From JAGNGI01 sp035448825 (GTDB lineage: Bacteria; Fidelibacterota; UBA2242), in NCBI GenBank assembly GCA_035448825.1, contig DAOTJS010000001.1:124001-188000 (forward strand): a stretch of 64,000 bases of DNA, given 5' to 3'. Positions 35,927-45,194 of this stretch are shown here, piece after piece. The translations under genes and the position numbers were made by a program. How positions within the stretch are numbered: the first letter of the stretch is position 1; the number at the start of each line of letters is the position of its first letter. Under the pieces are notes generated by a model that was not told where the DNA came from, ran no database searches, and worked only from the letters and a program-made list of their open reading frames with translations.

Positions 35927-36853
35927 ATGAAACTTGGATTTTTAACGGCGTGTTTACCACAACTGGGATTGGAAGAACTCGTGAAGTGGGCGGCTGAACA
36001 AGGATTCCAAGCCTTGGAATTGGCGGCCTGGCCGGTGGTTTCCGATCGCGATTATCAAGCGCGTCAAATTGATGCGGCTAATTTTTCTAAACAGGATGCC
36101 GAGCGAGTGAAAGAGTTATTTACTAAATATGAGTTAGAAATTTCGGCTTTTGCTTATTACGAAAATAACTTACATCCCGATTTGAAACAGCGTGAATATT
36201 ATCACAATCATTTGAAAAATGTCATAAACACCGCCTCTTTATTAGGTGTTAAACTCGTCGGAACTTTTGTTGGCGCTCGTCCTGATAAAACACCGAAGGA
36301 GAATATTCAGGAAATTGGTTGCGTTTTCCGTGAACTGGTAAAATATGCCGAAGACCACGATGTCAAGTTGATGATCGAGAACTGCCCGATGGAGAATTGG
36401 CTGAAGTTTGGTTTACCCGGGAATTATGCTTATTCACCGGAACTTCTGGAAGCATTATTCAATGAAGTTCCTTCTGAGAATTTCGGATTGAACCTCGATC
36501 CATCACATCTTTACTGGCTGGGGATTGATTATATTCAGGTAATTAAAGACTTCGCGCCCCGAATTTTCCATACCCACGCCAAGGATGCCGAAATACTGCC
36601 GGAAGGTCAATACCAATACGGAATCTTTGGTCATCAAATTGACCCAATTCCCTGGAAATCCGGTTGGTGGCGTTATCGGATGCCCGGCTCGGGTAAAATT
36701 GATTGGGGGCTTTTCATTCGGACGCTTCAGGAATTTGGCTATGATTATGTGCTTTCGATTGAACACGAAGACCCGGTCTGGGAAGGTTCTGTGGAAAAAG
36801 TCGAAACCGGTTTAAAATTAGGTTTAAAGTATCTTAAACAGTATGTTATTTAA
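35927..36853 (+). CDS. Xylose isomerase-like TIM-barrel sugar isomerase/epimerase
   Basis: 308 residues of the AP-endonuclease-2/IolE-like superfamily: MKLGFLTACLPQLGLEELVKWAAEQGFQALELAAW start, then LMIENCPMENW, LNLDPSHLYWLG, IFHTHAKDAE and LSIEHEDPVWEG. These supply the Glu, Asp and His metal ligands. It probably isomerises or dehydrates a keto-sugar intermediate together with the preceding Gfo/Idh/MocA enzyme. CGAGGAG precedes the ATG. Cytoplasmic. Confidence 0.88.
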   Translation: MKLGFLTACLPQLGLEELVKWAAEQGFQALELAAWPVVSDRDYQARQIDAANFSKQDAERVKELFTKYELEISAFAYYENNLHPDLKQREYYHNHLKNVINTASLLGVKLVGTFVGARPDKTPKENIQEIGCVFRELVKYAEDHDVKLMIENCPMENWLKFGLPGNYAYSPELLEALFNEVPSENFGLNLDPSHLYWLGIDYIQVIKDFAPRIFHTHAKDAEILPEGQYQYGIFGHQIDPIPWKSGWWRYRMPGSGKIDWGLFIRTLQEFGYDYVLSIEHEDPVWEGSVEKVETGLKLGLKYLKQYVI

Positions 36854-36887
36854 TTCATTTTAGGACAATTAACAAAGAGCGTCAGTG

Positions 36888-39026
36888 ATGCGCAATATTT
36901 TAAAAGAATCTTATATACCATTTGGTGCTCAGTACTATCGGGCACCGTCACCATCTCGTAGTGAATGGAAAAATGACCTTAAGAATATGGCGAATAATGG
37001 CTTTAATACGGTCAAATTCTGGGTTCAGTGGCGCTGGAATCAACCGGAGGCAGATCGGTTTTACTTCGATGATATAGACGAATTGATGGATTTGTCCGAG
37101 CATTTTGGGCTAAAGGTTATGCTGAACACGATTTTTGACGTAGCCCCGGCCTGGATTTATCGCAAATTCCCCGATGCTTCAATGGTTACATTATCCGGTC
37201 GCCGAGTTGGCCCGCAAACGCAACCTCATCGGCAGATCGGTGGGTTGGGCTATTGTTTCAATCACGACGGAGTAATGCAACACTTTTTCCAATTCCTCGC
37301 GGAAACGGTCAAACGTTACACGAATCATCCGGCATTGGCAATCTGGAATGTGGGGAGCGAGCCGGAACTGACCAGCAGTATGGCGGAGTTGCGTGAATAT
37401 GCAGATGATGCGAGAAAAATGGGTGATATGCTTTGTTATTGTGATAATTGTCGGGTAAAGTTTAAAAACTGGTTAGAGGCGAAATATCAGTCTATCGAGC
37501 AGTTGAATATATCCTGGAATCGCAATTATACCAATTTCGAGGAAATAGAATTACCGTTGACCCGCAACACTTTCAACGATATTATTGATTGGCGGATGTT
37601 TTTTGTCGCTACTCTGGGTGAAAATGTCCGGAAGCGATTTGAAGTTGCCCAGTCCATTGATCAGGGCAGGCATCCGTTGATGTGTCACCATGTTTTTATT
37701 CAGGGTTTTCCCGTGACCTCTACGGCAAGTGATCCCTGGAATGTAGGACGCTTCGGCGATTTGCACGGTTTTACGCAAATGGATGATCCGGCGATGATTG
37801 ATGTATTACGCAGTTGTGCCAAAGGCAAGCCGGTTATTTCGGCTGAGATGTTGATGCTGAATGGCTATACGCTTGATTTACCGAAGTCTATTGATATTAA
37901 TGACGTGAAACGTTTTATTTTCAGTGGGATTGCCGGGAATTTGAAAGGTTTTATCTTCTGGCAGTATCGTCCTGAAATTCTCGGACGAGAAGCGCCAACC
38001 TGGGGTTTAACGACTCTGGATGGAAAAACAACTCCGTGGTTACAGGACTTTGCCAGAGTTGGGCAAGTATTACAAAAGAATGCCGATTTAATATTGGACG
38101 CAAAACCGCAGGCGGCCGAAATAGCAATTTTCTATAATCCTGAAAATCAGATTTTTACCTGGGCGGCTACCGGTAATGAAAAGAATGCTACCAATTCTCT
38201 ATTAGGTGCTCACAAAGCATTATACGAACAGAATTATAATATTGACTTTATTCATCCGCTTGAAATTGATGAAAAGCTTTTAAGTCGGTACAAGGTACTT
38301 GTTTTCCCATTTCCTTATTTAATAGACCGGAAGGTTGGCTCTCTTCTGGAAGATTGGGTGAAAAAAGGTGGGCTGTTGATTGGTGAAAGCTACTTCGCCG
38401 CTTGGAATCGCGAAAATGGGCATCACGCTAAAATTGTACCCGGATATGGACTGCACAAAGTTTTTAAAGCGCGTCAGGGAGTAGTTGACCCGGTTGATTC
38501 AAATGGTTTGATCAATATCTTAGTAAATTCGGACGCATTAGATTCTGAAAAAGAGATAACGGTCAAAGGGGCGATTGTTCAAGAACGCCTTATTCCGGAA
38601 GGGGCTGAAGTTATTGGACGTTTTCCGGACGGGTCACCGGCGATTACTCTGGCTGAATTGGGGCTCGGTAAAGCAATATTGATCGGCTCATATATTGCCC
38701 TGCCTTTTTATAATAAAGGGATTCAAGCCAATGGCGAATTTTTAGCCGGTTTGGTAAAAAAATATGCTGATATATCTACTAATTCCAGCGATTCTATCAA
38801 CCAGGTGCGTATAGATTTACTGAAAAATGAATCAGGGCAAGCGATGCTGATTTTAAGGAATCTCAGTGAAACGACAGTTAATACCAAAATTCATATACGT
38901 GGATTGATGCCGAAGCGCTTGACTGAACAATTTTCAGCCGAAATCTTAACGGTCGAACACTATCAGAATAACTCTTCATTTGATATTACCCTGAATCCAA
39001 AAGAGGTAAAGGTTTACTGTGGCTAA
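36888..39026 (+). CDS. GH42-like beta-galactosidase family enzyme
   Basis: 712 residues with no signal peptide. A TIM barrel (residues about 5-390) has the likely acid/base E158 in IWNVGSEPEL and nucleophile E320 in KPVISAEMLML. A GH42-type trimerisation (Rossmann-like) domain at about 400-630 (KVLVFPFPYLIDRKVGSLLEDWVKKGG) and a short C-terminal beta domain follow. Where GH42 enzymes usually have Asn-Glu at the acid/base, Ser157 precedes the Glu here. Other beta-glycosides than galactosides are possible. ATG 36888 is chosen over GTG 36885. Its stop overlaps the MFS gene by 8 nt. Confidence 0.82.
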   Translation: MRNILKESYIPFGAQYYRAPSPSRSEWKNDLKNMANNGFNTVKFWVQWRWNQPEADRFYFDDIDELMDLSEHFGLKVMLNTIFDVAPAWIYRKFPDASMVTLSGRRVGPQTQPHRQIGGLGYCFNHDGVMQHFFQFLAETVKRYTNHPALAIWNVGSEPELTSSMAELREYADDARKMGDMLCYCDNCRVKFKNWLEAKYQSIEQLNISWNRNYTNFEEIELPLTRNTFNDIIDWRMFFVATLGENVRKRFEVAQSIDQGRHPLMCHHVFIQGFPVTSTASDPWNVGRFGDLHGFTQMDDPAMIDVLRSCAKGKPVISAEMLMLNGYTLDLPKSIDINDVKRFIFSGIAGNLKGFIFWQYRPEILGREAPTWGLTTLDGKTTPWLQDFARVGQVLQKNADLILDAKPQAAEIAIFYNPENQIFTWAATGNEKNATNSLLGAHKALYEQNYNIDFIHPLEIDEKLLSRYKVLVFPFPYLIDRKVGSLLEDWVKKGGLLIGESYFAAWNRENGHHAKIVPGYGLHKVFKARQGVVDPVDSNGLINILVNSDALDSEKEITVKGAIVQERLIPEGAEVIGRFPDGSPAITLAELGLGKAILIGSYIALPFYNKGIQANGEFLAGLVKKYADISTNSSDSINQVRIDLLKNESGQAMLILRNLSETTVNTKIHIRGLMPKRLTEQFSAEILTVEHYQNNSSFDITLNPKEVKVYCG

Positions 39027-40305
39027 AAATTGCAGAGAGCCGTTACTTTTAAATCCGGAAATCCGACGCAATTTTCTATTGAATTGGATGGATGGAACCT
39101 TCTTCGCTTTTGGGATGAGCTTCGTTCCCATCGTGACGGTCTTGCCGGTGTTTGTCCAGCAAATCGGCGGTAATAATGTTGCCGTGGCATTGGTTCAGGT
39201 TATCTGGATTATCGGATTCAATTTTCCTCAGATTTTTATCGCCAATCATACTCGTCAATTACCTTACAAAAAGCCGTTTTTTTTAAAAACAGCTGCTCTG
39301 CAACGATTACCCTGGCTATTAATGGCATTACTCTGTTTTTTTGTTGTAAATAATGTCTCATCGAATATTGGTTTAGTCTTTTTTTTTATCGCACTTAGTT
39401 TAGCGGCGATTGCTGGAGCAATAAACTACCCCGGTTGGTTTGATCTGATTTCAAAGACTACTCCGGTAAATCTGCGAGGTCGGTTATTCGCCTTACGGAC
39501 TATATCAGGGGCAATTTTAGGGATTGCCGGTGGCTGGTTGGTTAAGTTAATTCTCAATGCCGGGTCGTTTCCCGCTAATTTTGGCTATTTATTTCTATTA
39601 GCATTTGTAATGTTGATCGTGTCCTACGTCGCCTTAATTTTTCTGCAGGAAAAGGAAGCAAACGCCAGCACGAAGCCATTGAATCATTTTCAATATTTCA
39701 GACAGTTACCCGAGCTTATAAAAAGCAACCGTAATTTCTTAAACTTTTTAATTGCCGATAGTCTGATGACTATTGGACTGATTGCCCAGCCTTTTTTTAT
39801 TGTAAATGCTATGCAACGCTTTGACTTATCTTCAGCATCGAGTGGCAGTTTTACAATGGTGTATATGCTTAGTATGGTGGTTTTGAATCTCTTTTCCGGT
39901 TCCATTGGTGATCGTTTCGGTCATCGCGTTAATATGATAATAGCCGCATTTTCGATTTTAGTCAGCTGTATTCTGGCAATAGCGCTTAACTCGTTGACAT
40001 TATACTACTTGGTGTTTGTGCTGTCGGCTTTATATACCAGCTTGATTCAAGTGTCACGTTTGCCGATTCTGGCGGAAATATGCAACGAAAAGGAACGCCC
40101 AACATATGTATCAATCTCGAATATGATTACCAGCCCGTTTATTTTATTGGGTCTGCTGGGAGGTTATCTGGTGGATCAGTACGGTTATAATATAATATTT
40201 ATGATTGCCGGGCTCGGTGGATTTCTTTCCTTAGTCTGGTGGCTATTTTATGTTTCGGAACCACGCCGTCAGAAAGTTTTCGCCGTCGAAACGTTAGCCC
40301 AATAA
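39019..40305 (+). CDS. MFS transporter
   Basis: 428 residues with about twelve hydrophobic segments and MFS loop motifs (GSIGDRFGHRVNM between helices). It starts at GTG with AAAGG 9 nt upstream and overlaps the GH42-like gene, which points to uptake of the sugar or disaccharide that enzyme uses. There is no close-in ATG. It could alternatively be an exporter; direction cannot be read from sequence. Confidence 0.87.
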   Translation: MAKNCREPLLLNPEIRRNFLLNWMDGTFFAFGMSFVPIVTVLPVFVQQIGGNNVAVALVQVIWIIGFNFPQIFIANHTRQLPYKKPFFLKTAALQRLPWLLMALLCFFVVNNVSSNIGLVFFFIALSLAAIAGAINYPGWFDLISKTTPVNLRGRLFALRTISGAILGIAGGWLVKLILNAGSFPANFGYLFLLAFVMLIVSYVALIFLQEKEANASTKPLNHFQYFRQLPELIKSNRNFLNFLIADSLMTIGLIAQPFFIVNAMQRFDLSSASSGSFTMVYMLSMVVLNLFSGSIGDRFGHRVNMIIAAFSILVSCILAIALNSLTLYYLVFVLSALYTSLIQVSRLPILAEICNEKERPTYVSISNMITSPFILLGLLGGYLVDQYGYNIIFMIAGLGGFLSLVWWLFYVSEPRRQKVFAVETLAQ

Positions 40306-40322
40306 TGAATAGGATAAGTTTT

Positions 40323-41696
40323 ATGAAAAAGCAAATTAATAAAAAGTCACTGGTAATCTATCTCGATATTATTTTAATATTTACCGGATTCAATATTCTT
40401 AGGGCTCAGCCGTTGACACCTGATTCACGGTATAAAGTAGATATTCTTATAGTTGTCGCGCACCCTGATGATGAAACTGCCATTGGCGGTAAACTGGCGA
40501 AATGGGTTTTTGACGACGGTAAAAAAATTGCGGTGGTTTATACTAATCGCGGCCAGGGTGGCGGTAATTCGATTGGTCAAGAGCAATATTACGCGATGGG
40601 AGCTATTCGAGAAATCGAAGCCCGACGCGCATTAAGTTCATTTGGCATTGATAAGGTTTGGTTTCTCGATGGCATAGATACGCCTGGGCAAGATGTTTTG
40701 CATTCGCTCCAGAACCTTCCTCATGGAGCGGCTTTGGAAAAATTGATGCGCTACGTGCGATTAACCCGGCCGGAGATCATTGTAACCTGGTTGCCGGCTT
40801 TCGTTGCGGGCGAAAATCACGGCGATCACCAGGCGGCAGGTGTTATTGCGACGGAAGCTTTCGATATGGCGGGCGATCCGACAATTTTTCCCGCGCAGGT
40901 GGCTTTTCCGCGAGAAACGATGGATATTAACAATTTTTATGAGGGATTACGGCCTTGGCAGGTGAAGAAAATTTATTATTTTTCAGATCGCGATGAAATA
41001 ATAAATGCTCCCGGACCGCGATTTGATATTAAAGCCAAGTCGCCATCGCAGGGGAAAACTTATATCGAATTAGCCGCGCAATTGCATAAATTCCATCAAA
41101 CTCAGGCGGATGTGGCTCAAATTGCCGAACAAGCGGAGCAATCCGGGAATTGGCAACCGATGATCGAATGGCTGGAAAAATTCCAGCTGATTTATGGTAA
41201 ATCCGTAGTAAAGTGTGACCCATCCGGTGATGTTTTTGACGGTGTCAGCGAAGAACCAGCCGAATTTCATAAAAATACCGGCTATGTTTCGCAAATATCT
41301 AAGGGCATTAAACTGCGATTTGGTGGAATTTTCGACTATTATCGTAATTTCTGGCAGGCGCATGATCTTCAACATCTGGCAAATTTAGTTCCTCCGGAAA
41401 TTGCCATCGCGGTTGGGAGTTATTTCCATGTGCCACTTCTGATCACGAACGGCGCTAAAAAAACGATAAAATTAAGTGTCAAACCGATTCTACAGGCAGG
41501 TTGGCAGGAAGTCAGTGGAAGCGGTGAATATGTTGTCCCTGCCGGAGAAAGTTTACCGATACAATGTTTCTATTTTGCTCCGGAAAAAAAAACAGACGGA
41601 TTTCAGCATTTGAAGTGGCAAATAAATCAGGATGGCAAAGTGCTCGATGAAATCGTAATGAACGTAAAGCTGGTCGAATGGGCGCTACCGCAATAG
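40323..41696 (+). CDS. Exported PIG-L/LmbE-family deacetylase
   Basis: 457 residues. A signal anchor or peptide (LVIYLDIILIFTGFNILRAQ) is followed by a PIG-L fold: AHPDDE zinc motif, GENHGDHQAAG as the later His-containing motif, and the TNRGQGGGNSIG loop. The C-terminal part (about 330-457) is beta-rich. Known members remove acetyl groups from N-acetylglucosamine-containing molecules; here extracytoplasmic N- or O-deacetylation of the polysaccharide is likely. ATG 40323 with AGGATAA is chosen; the longer frame from 40239 lies in the MFS gene. It is followed after 8 nt by a six-hairpin glycosidase. Confidence 0.82.
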   Translation: MKKQINKKSLVIYLDIILIFTGFNILRAQPLTPDSRYKVDILIVVAHPDDETAIGGKLAKWVFDDGKKIAVVYTNRGQGGGNSIGQEQYYAMGAIREIEARRALSSFGIDKVWFLDGIDTPGQDVLHSLQNLPHGAALEKLMRYVRLTRPEIIVTWLPAFVAGENHGDHQAAGVIATEAFDMAGDPTIFPAQVAFPRETMDINNFYEGLRPWQVKKIYYFSDRDEIINAPGPRFDIKAKSPSQGKTYIELAAQLHKFHQTQADVAQIAEQAEQSGNWQPMIEWLEKFQLIYGKSVVKCDPSGDVFDGVSEEPAEFHKNTGYVSQISKGIKLRFGGIFDYYRNFWQAHDLQHLANLVPPEIAIAVGSYFHVPLLITNGAKKTIKLSVKPILQAGWQEVSGSGEYVVPAGESLPIQCFYFAPEKKTDGFQHLKWQINQDGKVLDEIVMNVKLVEWALPQ

Positions 41697-41704
41697 GATA
41701 GAAT

Positions 41705-44026
41705 ATGAAATATTGGTTTAATTTCTGCTTAGTGATTTTATTTGCTGGGAGTGTACTGAATGCTCAGATGTTAAATCCGGCTATTGATTGGGAAGACGAG
41801 CCTTTCTGCTATTTTAGTAAACCGACTGATCAAATTGGAGTGATGGATGGGCGCGAGGGGACATTGATCACTCCCGAAGGATATTTATATACCGGCTCGG
41901 GTGAGATAATGTTTTTTACCGGCAATCCTTCGGTACCAACTGAAAAACGGGTCAAAACTCTTCTGAAGGGTTATTTGCCGGTCGTTCAATATGCATTGAG
42001 TCGTGACGGTTTCGATTATCAATGGACGATTTTTGCCGCAACCCTTGATGGTAAGCCGGAAAGTCCGCTAGTCAATTTCATTCGGGTAAAAATTATCAAT
42101 CGGAATCATCAGCAAAGAACTACCTGGTTTGCGACTGGGATTCGTTATCAGAATGAGGCGAATACCGATTGGGGGATTGGTGATAATCGTTTTATAAGAC
42201 CGGCGGTACCGGAACAAATCGGTGAATATGAACAAGCGGGGCTGGAATTCCGTCAGGACTGGCTTTGTTTACATCAAGACGATGCGGTTTTATATAATGA
42301 TAAATTACTCTACTCATTTCCGCCACGTGAGAAAATTCGCAAATTTTTGACCTGGAAAATGGGCTATAATGAACCACCGGCAGAAGGCGAGATGACCCTT
42401 TATGTTTTTCCGACAACGCCGGTGGGAATCGTGCAGTATCCTTTGACGATGCTACCCAACGAGGAAGTCGTCCTTGATTTCAAATTTCCCTATATGCCGG
42501 TTGATACGGCAGATGAGTATTCTAAACAAATTCGGCAGGCGCAGTTCGATCAATATCTTGAGAAGACTATTCAATTCTGGGAAAATGTTCTCCAAGAAGG
42601 AATGATGATTGACTTGCCGGAGAAAAAGGTCACTGATACTTTTAAGGCCAATCTTATCAATAGCTTGATAGCCCGTGATAAAATTGACGATTGGTATGTT
42701 CAAAAGGTCAATGAATTTCAGTATGATAATTTCTGGTTGCGGGATGCGGCTTTTTTTACGCGGATGTATGATCTTACCGGTTATAGTGATGAAGCTGACC
42801 GGGTGCTGGATTTTTTTCCGCGCTGGCAACGTGAGGACGGTAATTTTGTTTCGCAAGGGGGACAGTATGACGGATTTGGCCAGACACTCTGGGCGTATGG
42901 TCAGCACGTCCGGATGACGGGTGATCGAGCGTTTGCCGAGAAGGTATTTCCCTCTGTACTAAAGGCAATTGCCTGGCTCGAAACCAGCCGCAAAAACGAT
43001 CCTTTGAACTTGATTCCGGTGACGACTCCTGGTGATAATGAAAATATTACCGGACACGTTACTGGCCATAACTTCTGGGCATTGATTGGAATAAAAAATG
43101 CCATTTATCTGGCTGATTATTTAGGAGAAAAAGAAGAATCTCAACATTTACAAAAGTTATATGACGATTATTATGCGACTTTAATGCGAATTCTGACTGA
43201 AATTACAGCCAAAACCGGCGGTTATATACCTCCCGGATTGGATGTGGAAGGCGGGGAAGATTGGGGAAATTTGTTAAGTATCTATCCTGAAATGATTCTA
43301 CCACCGAATCATCCGTGGGTTACGCGGACTTTACAAACAGCTCGTAGTAAGTATCAGGAAGGCATTATGACTTATGGTGGTGGTCGCTGGCTTCACCACT
43401 ACCTTACTCTCCGGAATACAGAAACAGCGCTTGTCCGTGATGAGCAGGAAACGGTGATTCGGGAATTATATGCTATTTTATTGCATACCGGTTCAACTCA
43501 TACCGGCTTTGAATTTTCCATTCTACCGTGGAAAGACCGGGATTTTGGGATGAACCTGGCGCCGCATGGCTGGTTTGCGGCTGAATATCGGATTCTTTTG
43601 CGCAATATGATGGTGCGTGAACAGGGTGATACATTACACTTACTCTCGGCAATATCACCGAATTGGGTAAAACAGGACGCCAAGATTAGCGTTAATAATG
43701 CGCCTACGGAGTTCGGTGAAGTTAATCTCACCCTGGCATTTAAAAAGAATTCGGCTTCTCTATTGATGAAAAATGATTTTAAAAAAGCACCGAAAGTAAT
43801 TGTACTCCATTTGCCCTGGTTTATGGAAGTAAGAAAGATTGAAATAGATGGACATTTAGTAAATCGAGAAAATAATGCGGTCTTAATTCCGGTTGGTACT
43901 CGTCAAGTTGATATTGATTGGTCTTATAAAAAAGATATTGAAAAAATGAGTTATGATCAGACGGTTAAGGAGTATAAAAGTGAGTACCGGAGACGTTATG
44001 AAAAATTTATACGAGAAGGTGACTAA
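41705..44026 (+). CDS. Exported six-hairpin (alpha/alpha barrel) glycosidase
   Basis: 773 residues with a signal peptide (to about residue 20, LNAQ). An N-terminal beta-sandwich precedes an (alpha/alpha)6 toroid starting near VTDTFKANLINSL, with FWLRDAAFFTRMYDLTGY and WQREDGNFVSQGGQYDGFGQTLWA. A C-terminal beta domain follows. This is the layout of GH63/GH78/GH95/GH15-like inverting enzymes; I cannot choose the family. The conserved R-D of FWLRDA and acidic residues near EGGEDWG are candidate catalytic residues. It lies between a deacetylase and a membrane acyltransferase in a tightly packed operon. Confidence 0.75.
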   Translation: MKYWFNFCLVILFAGSVLNAQMLNPAIDWEDEPFCYFSKPTDQIGVMDGREGTLITPEGYLYTGSGEIMFFTGNPSVPTEKRVKTLLKGYLPVVQYALSRDGFDYQWTIFAATLDGKPESPLVNFIRVKIINRNHQQRTTWFATGIRYQNEANTDWGIGDNRFIRPAVPEQIGEYEQAGLEFRQDWLCLHQDDAVLYNDKLLYSFPPREKIRKFLTWKMGYNEPPAEGEMTLYVFPTTPVGIVQYPLTMLPNEEVVLDFKFPYMPVDTADEYSKQIRQAQFDQYLEKTIQFWENVLQEGMMIDLPEKKVTDTFKANLINSLIARDKIDDWYVQKVNEFQYDNFWLRDAAFFTRMYDLTGYSDEADRVLDFFPRWQREDGNFVSQGGQYDGFGQTLWAYGQHVRMTGDRAFAEKVFPSVLKAIAWLETSRKNDPLNLIPVTTPGDNENITGHVTGHNFWALIGIKNAIYLADYLGEKEESQHLQKLYDDYYATLMRILTEITAKTGGYIPPGLDVEGGEDWGNLLSIYPEMILPPNHPWVTRTLQTARSKYQEGIMTYGGGRWLHHYLTLRNTETALVRDEQETVIRELYAILLHTGSTHTGFEFSILPWKDRDFGMNLAPHGWFAAEYRILLRNMMVREQGDTLHLLSAISPNWVKQDAKISVNNAPTEFGEVNLTLAFKKNSASLLMKNDFKKAPKVIVLHLPWFMEVRKIEIDGHLVNRENNAVLIPVGTRQVDIDWSYKKDIEKMSYDQTVKEYKSEYRRRYEKFIREGD

Positions 44027-44034
44027 GAGGAAAG

Positions 44035-45177
44035 ATGGAGCATTTTAAGCGCATTTATTCATTAGATGTCTTTCGCGGCGCGACTATAGCGGCTATGATT
44101 CTGGTCAATAACGCCGGTTCTTATGATTACGTATATCCTCAATTATTGCATGCCAAATGGAATGGGTGGACTTTTACCGACTGGATTTTTCCTTTTTTTC
44201 TGTTTATGGTTGGTATGTCAATGGTATTTTCCTTCGAGAGCCGCCTGAAACGCGGTGACACTCACCAGCAGATTCTACGACATTCTTTGAAGCGCTTGCT
44301 GATTCTATTTGCCTTAGGATTATTCATTAATGGCTTTCCGTTTGGACTTATTCCCGGATCGCAATTTTCACTTGCCACCTGGCGTATTCCGGGAGTTTTG
44401 CAACGCATCGGAATCTGTTATTTTTTCACTAGTCTGATTTATTTAAATGCAAAACCCAGGGGGCAATGGCTCTGGATTGGTATTCTGTTGGGATTGTACT
44501 GGCTTGCGATTAAGGTGATTCCGGTTCCCGGTTACGGGGCTGGAGTCCTTGAACCCGAAGGAAATCTGGCCTGGTTTATAGACAAAACCTTATTGGGCAA
44601 ACACACCTGGGCTTTTGCACCGGTACCCGGCTTCGATCCGGAAGGCATCCTAAGCACAATTCCAGCGATTGCGTCAACTTTATTAGGCGTTCAAGCCGGT
44701 CGCTGGTTGCGCAGTGAACGCAGTCAAGAAGAGAAAACGGCCAGGATGTTTGTCGCTGGCAATTTATGTTTATTGCTGGGTATCATAATGAACATCTGGC
44801 TACCGATTAATAAAAACCTGTGGACCAGTTCCTATGTGGTTTTCATAAACGGTTGGGCATTGAACTGCTTTGCGACAGTTTATTGGATTGTGGATGTAAA
44901 AGGTAAAACCTGGGGCACGAAACCGTTTGTTATTTTCGGAATGAATGCAATTACAGTCTATACATTGTCGGAATTGCTGGCTATTCTATTATGGGCAATA
45001 TCCTGGAATAGAGCCGATGGGACGCTCACTACGCTTCATGATGCTATTTATGAAAATGTATTTTTACCGATAGCCAGTCCGGTCAATGCTTCTTTACTAT
45101 TTGCGATTGCTTTTGTGTTAATTATGTACGTGATTGCCTGGGGTATGTGGAAAAAGAAATTATTCATCAAAATTTGA
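44035..45177 (+). CDS. HGSNAT/NagX-like membrane acyltransferase (DUF5009)
   Basis: 380 residues with about ten transmembrane helices. The N-terminus YSLDVFRGATIAAMILVNNAGSYDYVYPQLLHAKWNGWTFTD and FPFFLFMVGMSM are typical of bacterial relatives of heparan-alpha-glucosaminide N-acetyltransferase. The lysosomal homologue moves acetyl from cytosolic acetyl-CoA to glucosamine on the far side of the membrane. Here the gene sits between glycosidase genes and near a PIG-L deacetylase, so it may (de)acetylate a periplasmic amino sugar. AGAGG precedes the ATG. Its last bases overlap the GH92 reading frame. Confidence 0.82.
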   Translation: MEHFKRIYSLDVFRGATIAAMILVNNAGSYDYVYPQLLHAKWNGWTFTDWIFPFFLFMVGMSMVFSFESRLKRGDTHQQILRHSLKRLLILFALGLFINGFPFGLIPGSQFSLATWRIPGVLQRIGICYFFTSLIYLNAKPRGQWLWIGILLGLYWLAIKVIPVPGYGAGVLEPEGNLAWFIDKTLLGKHTWAFAPVPGFDPEGILSTIPAIASTLLGVQAGRWLRSERSQEEKTARMFVAGNLCLLLGIIMNIWLPINKNLWTSSYVVFINGWALNCFATVYWIVDVKGKTWGTKPFVIFGMNAITVYTLSELLAILLWAISWNRADGTLTTLHDAIYENVFLPIASPVNASLLFAIAFVLIMYVIAWGMWKKKLFIKI

Positions 45178-45194
45178 AAATTAGGGAATTACTT

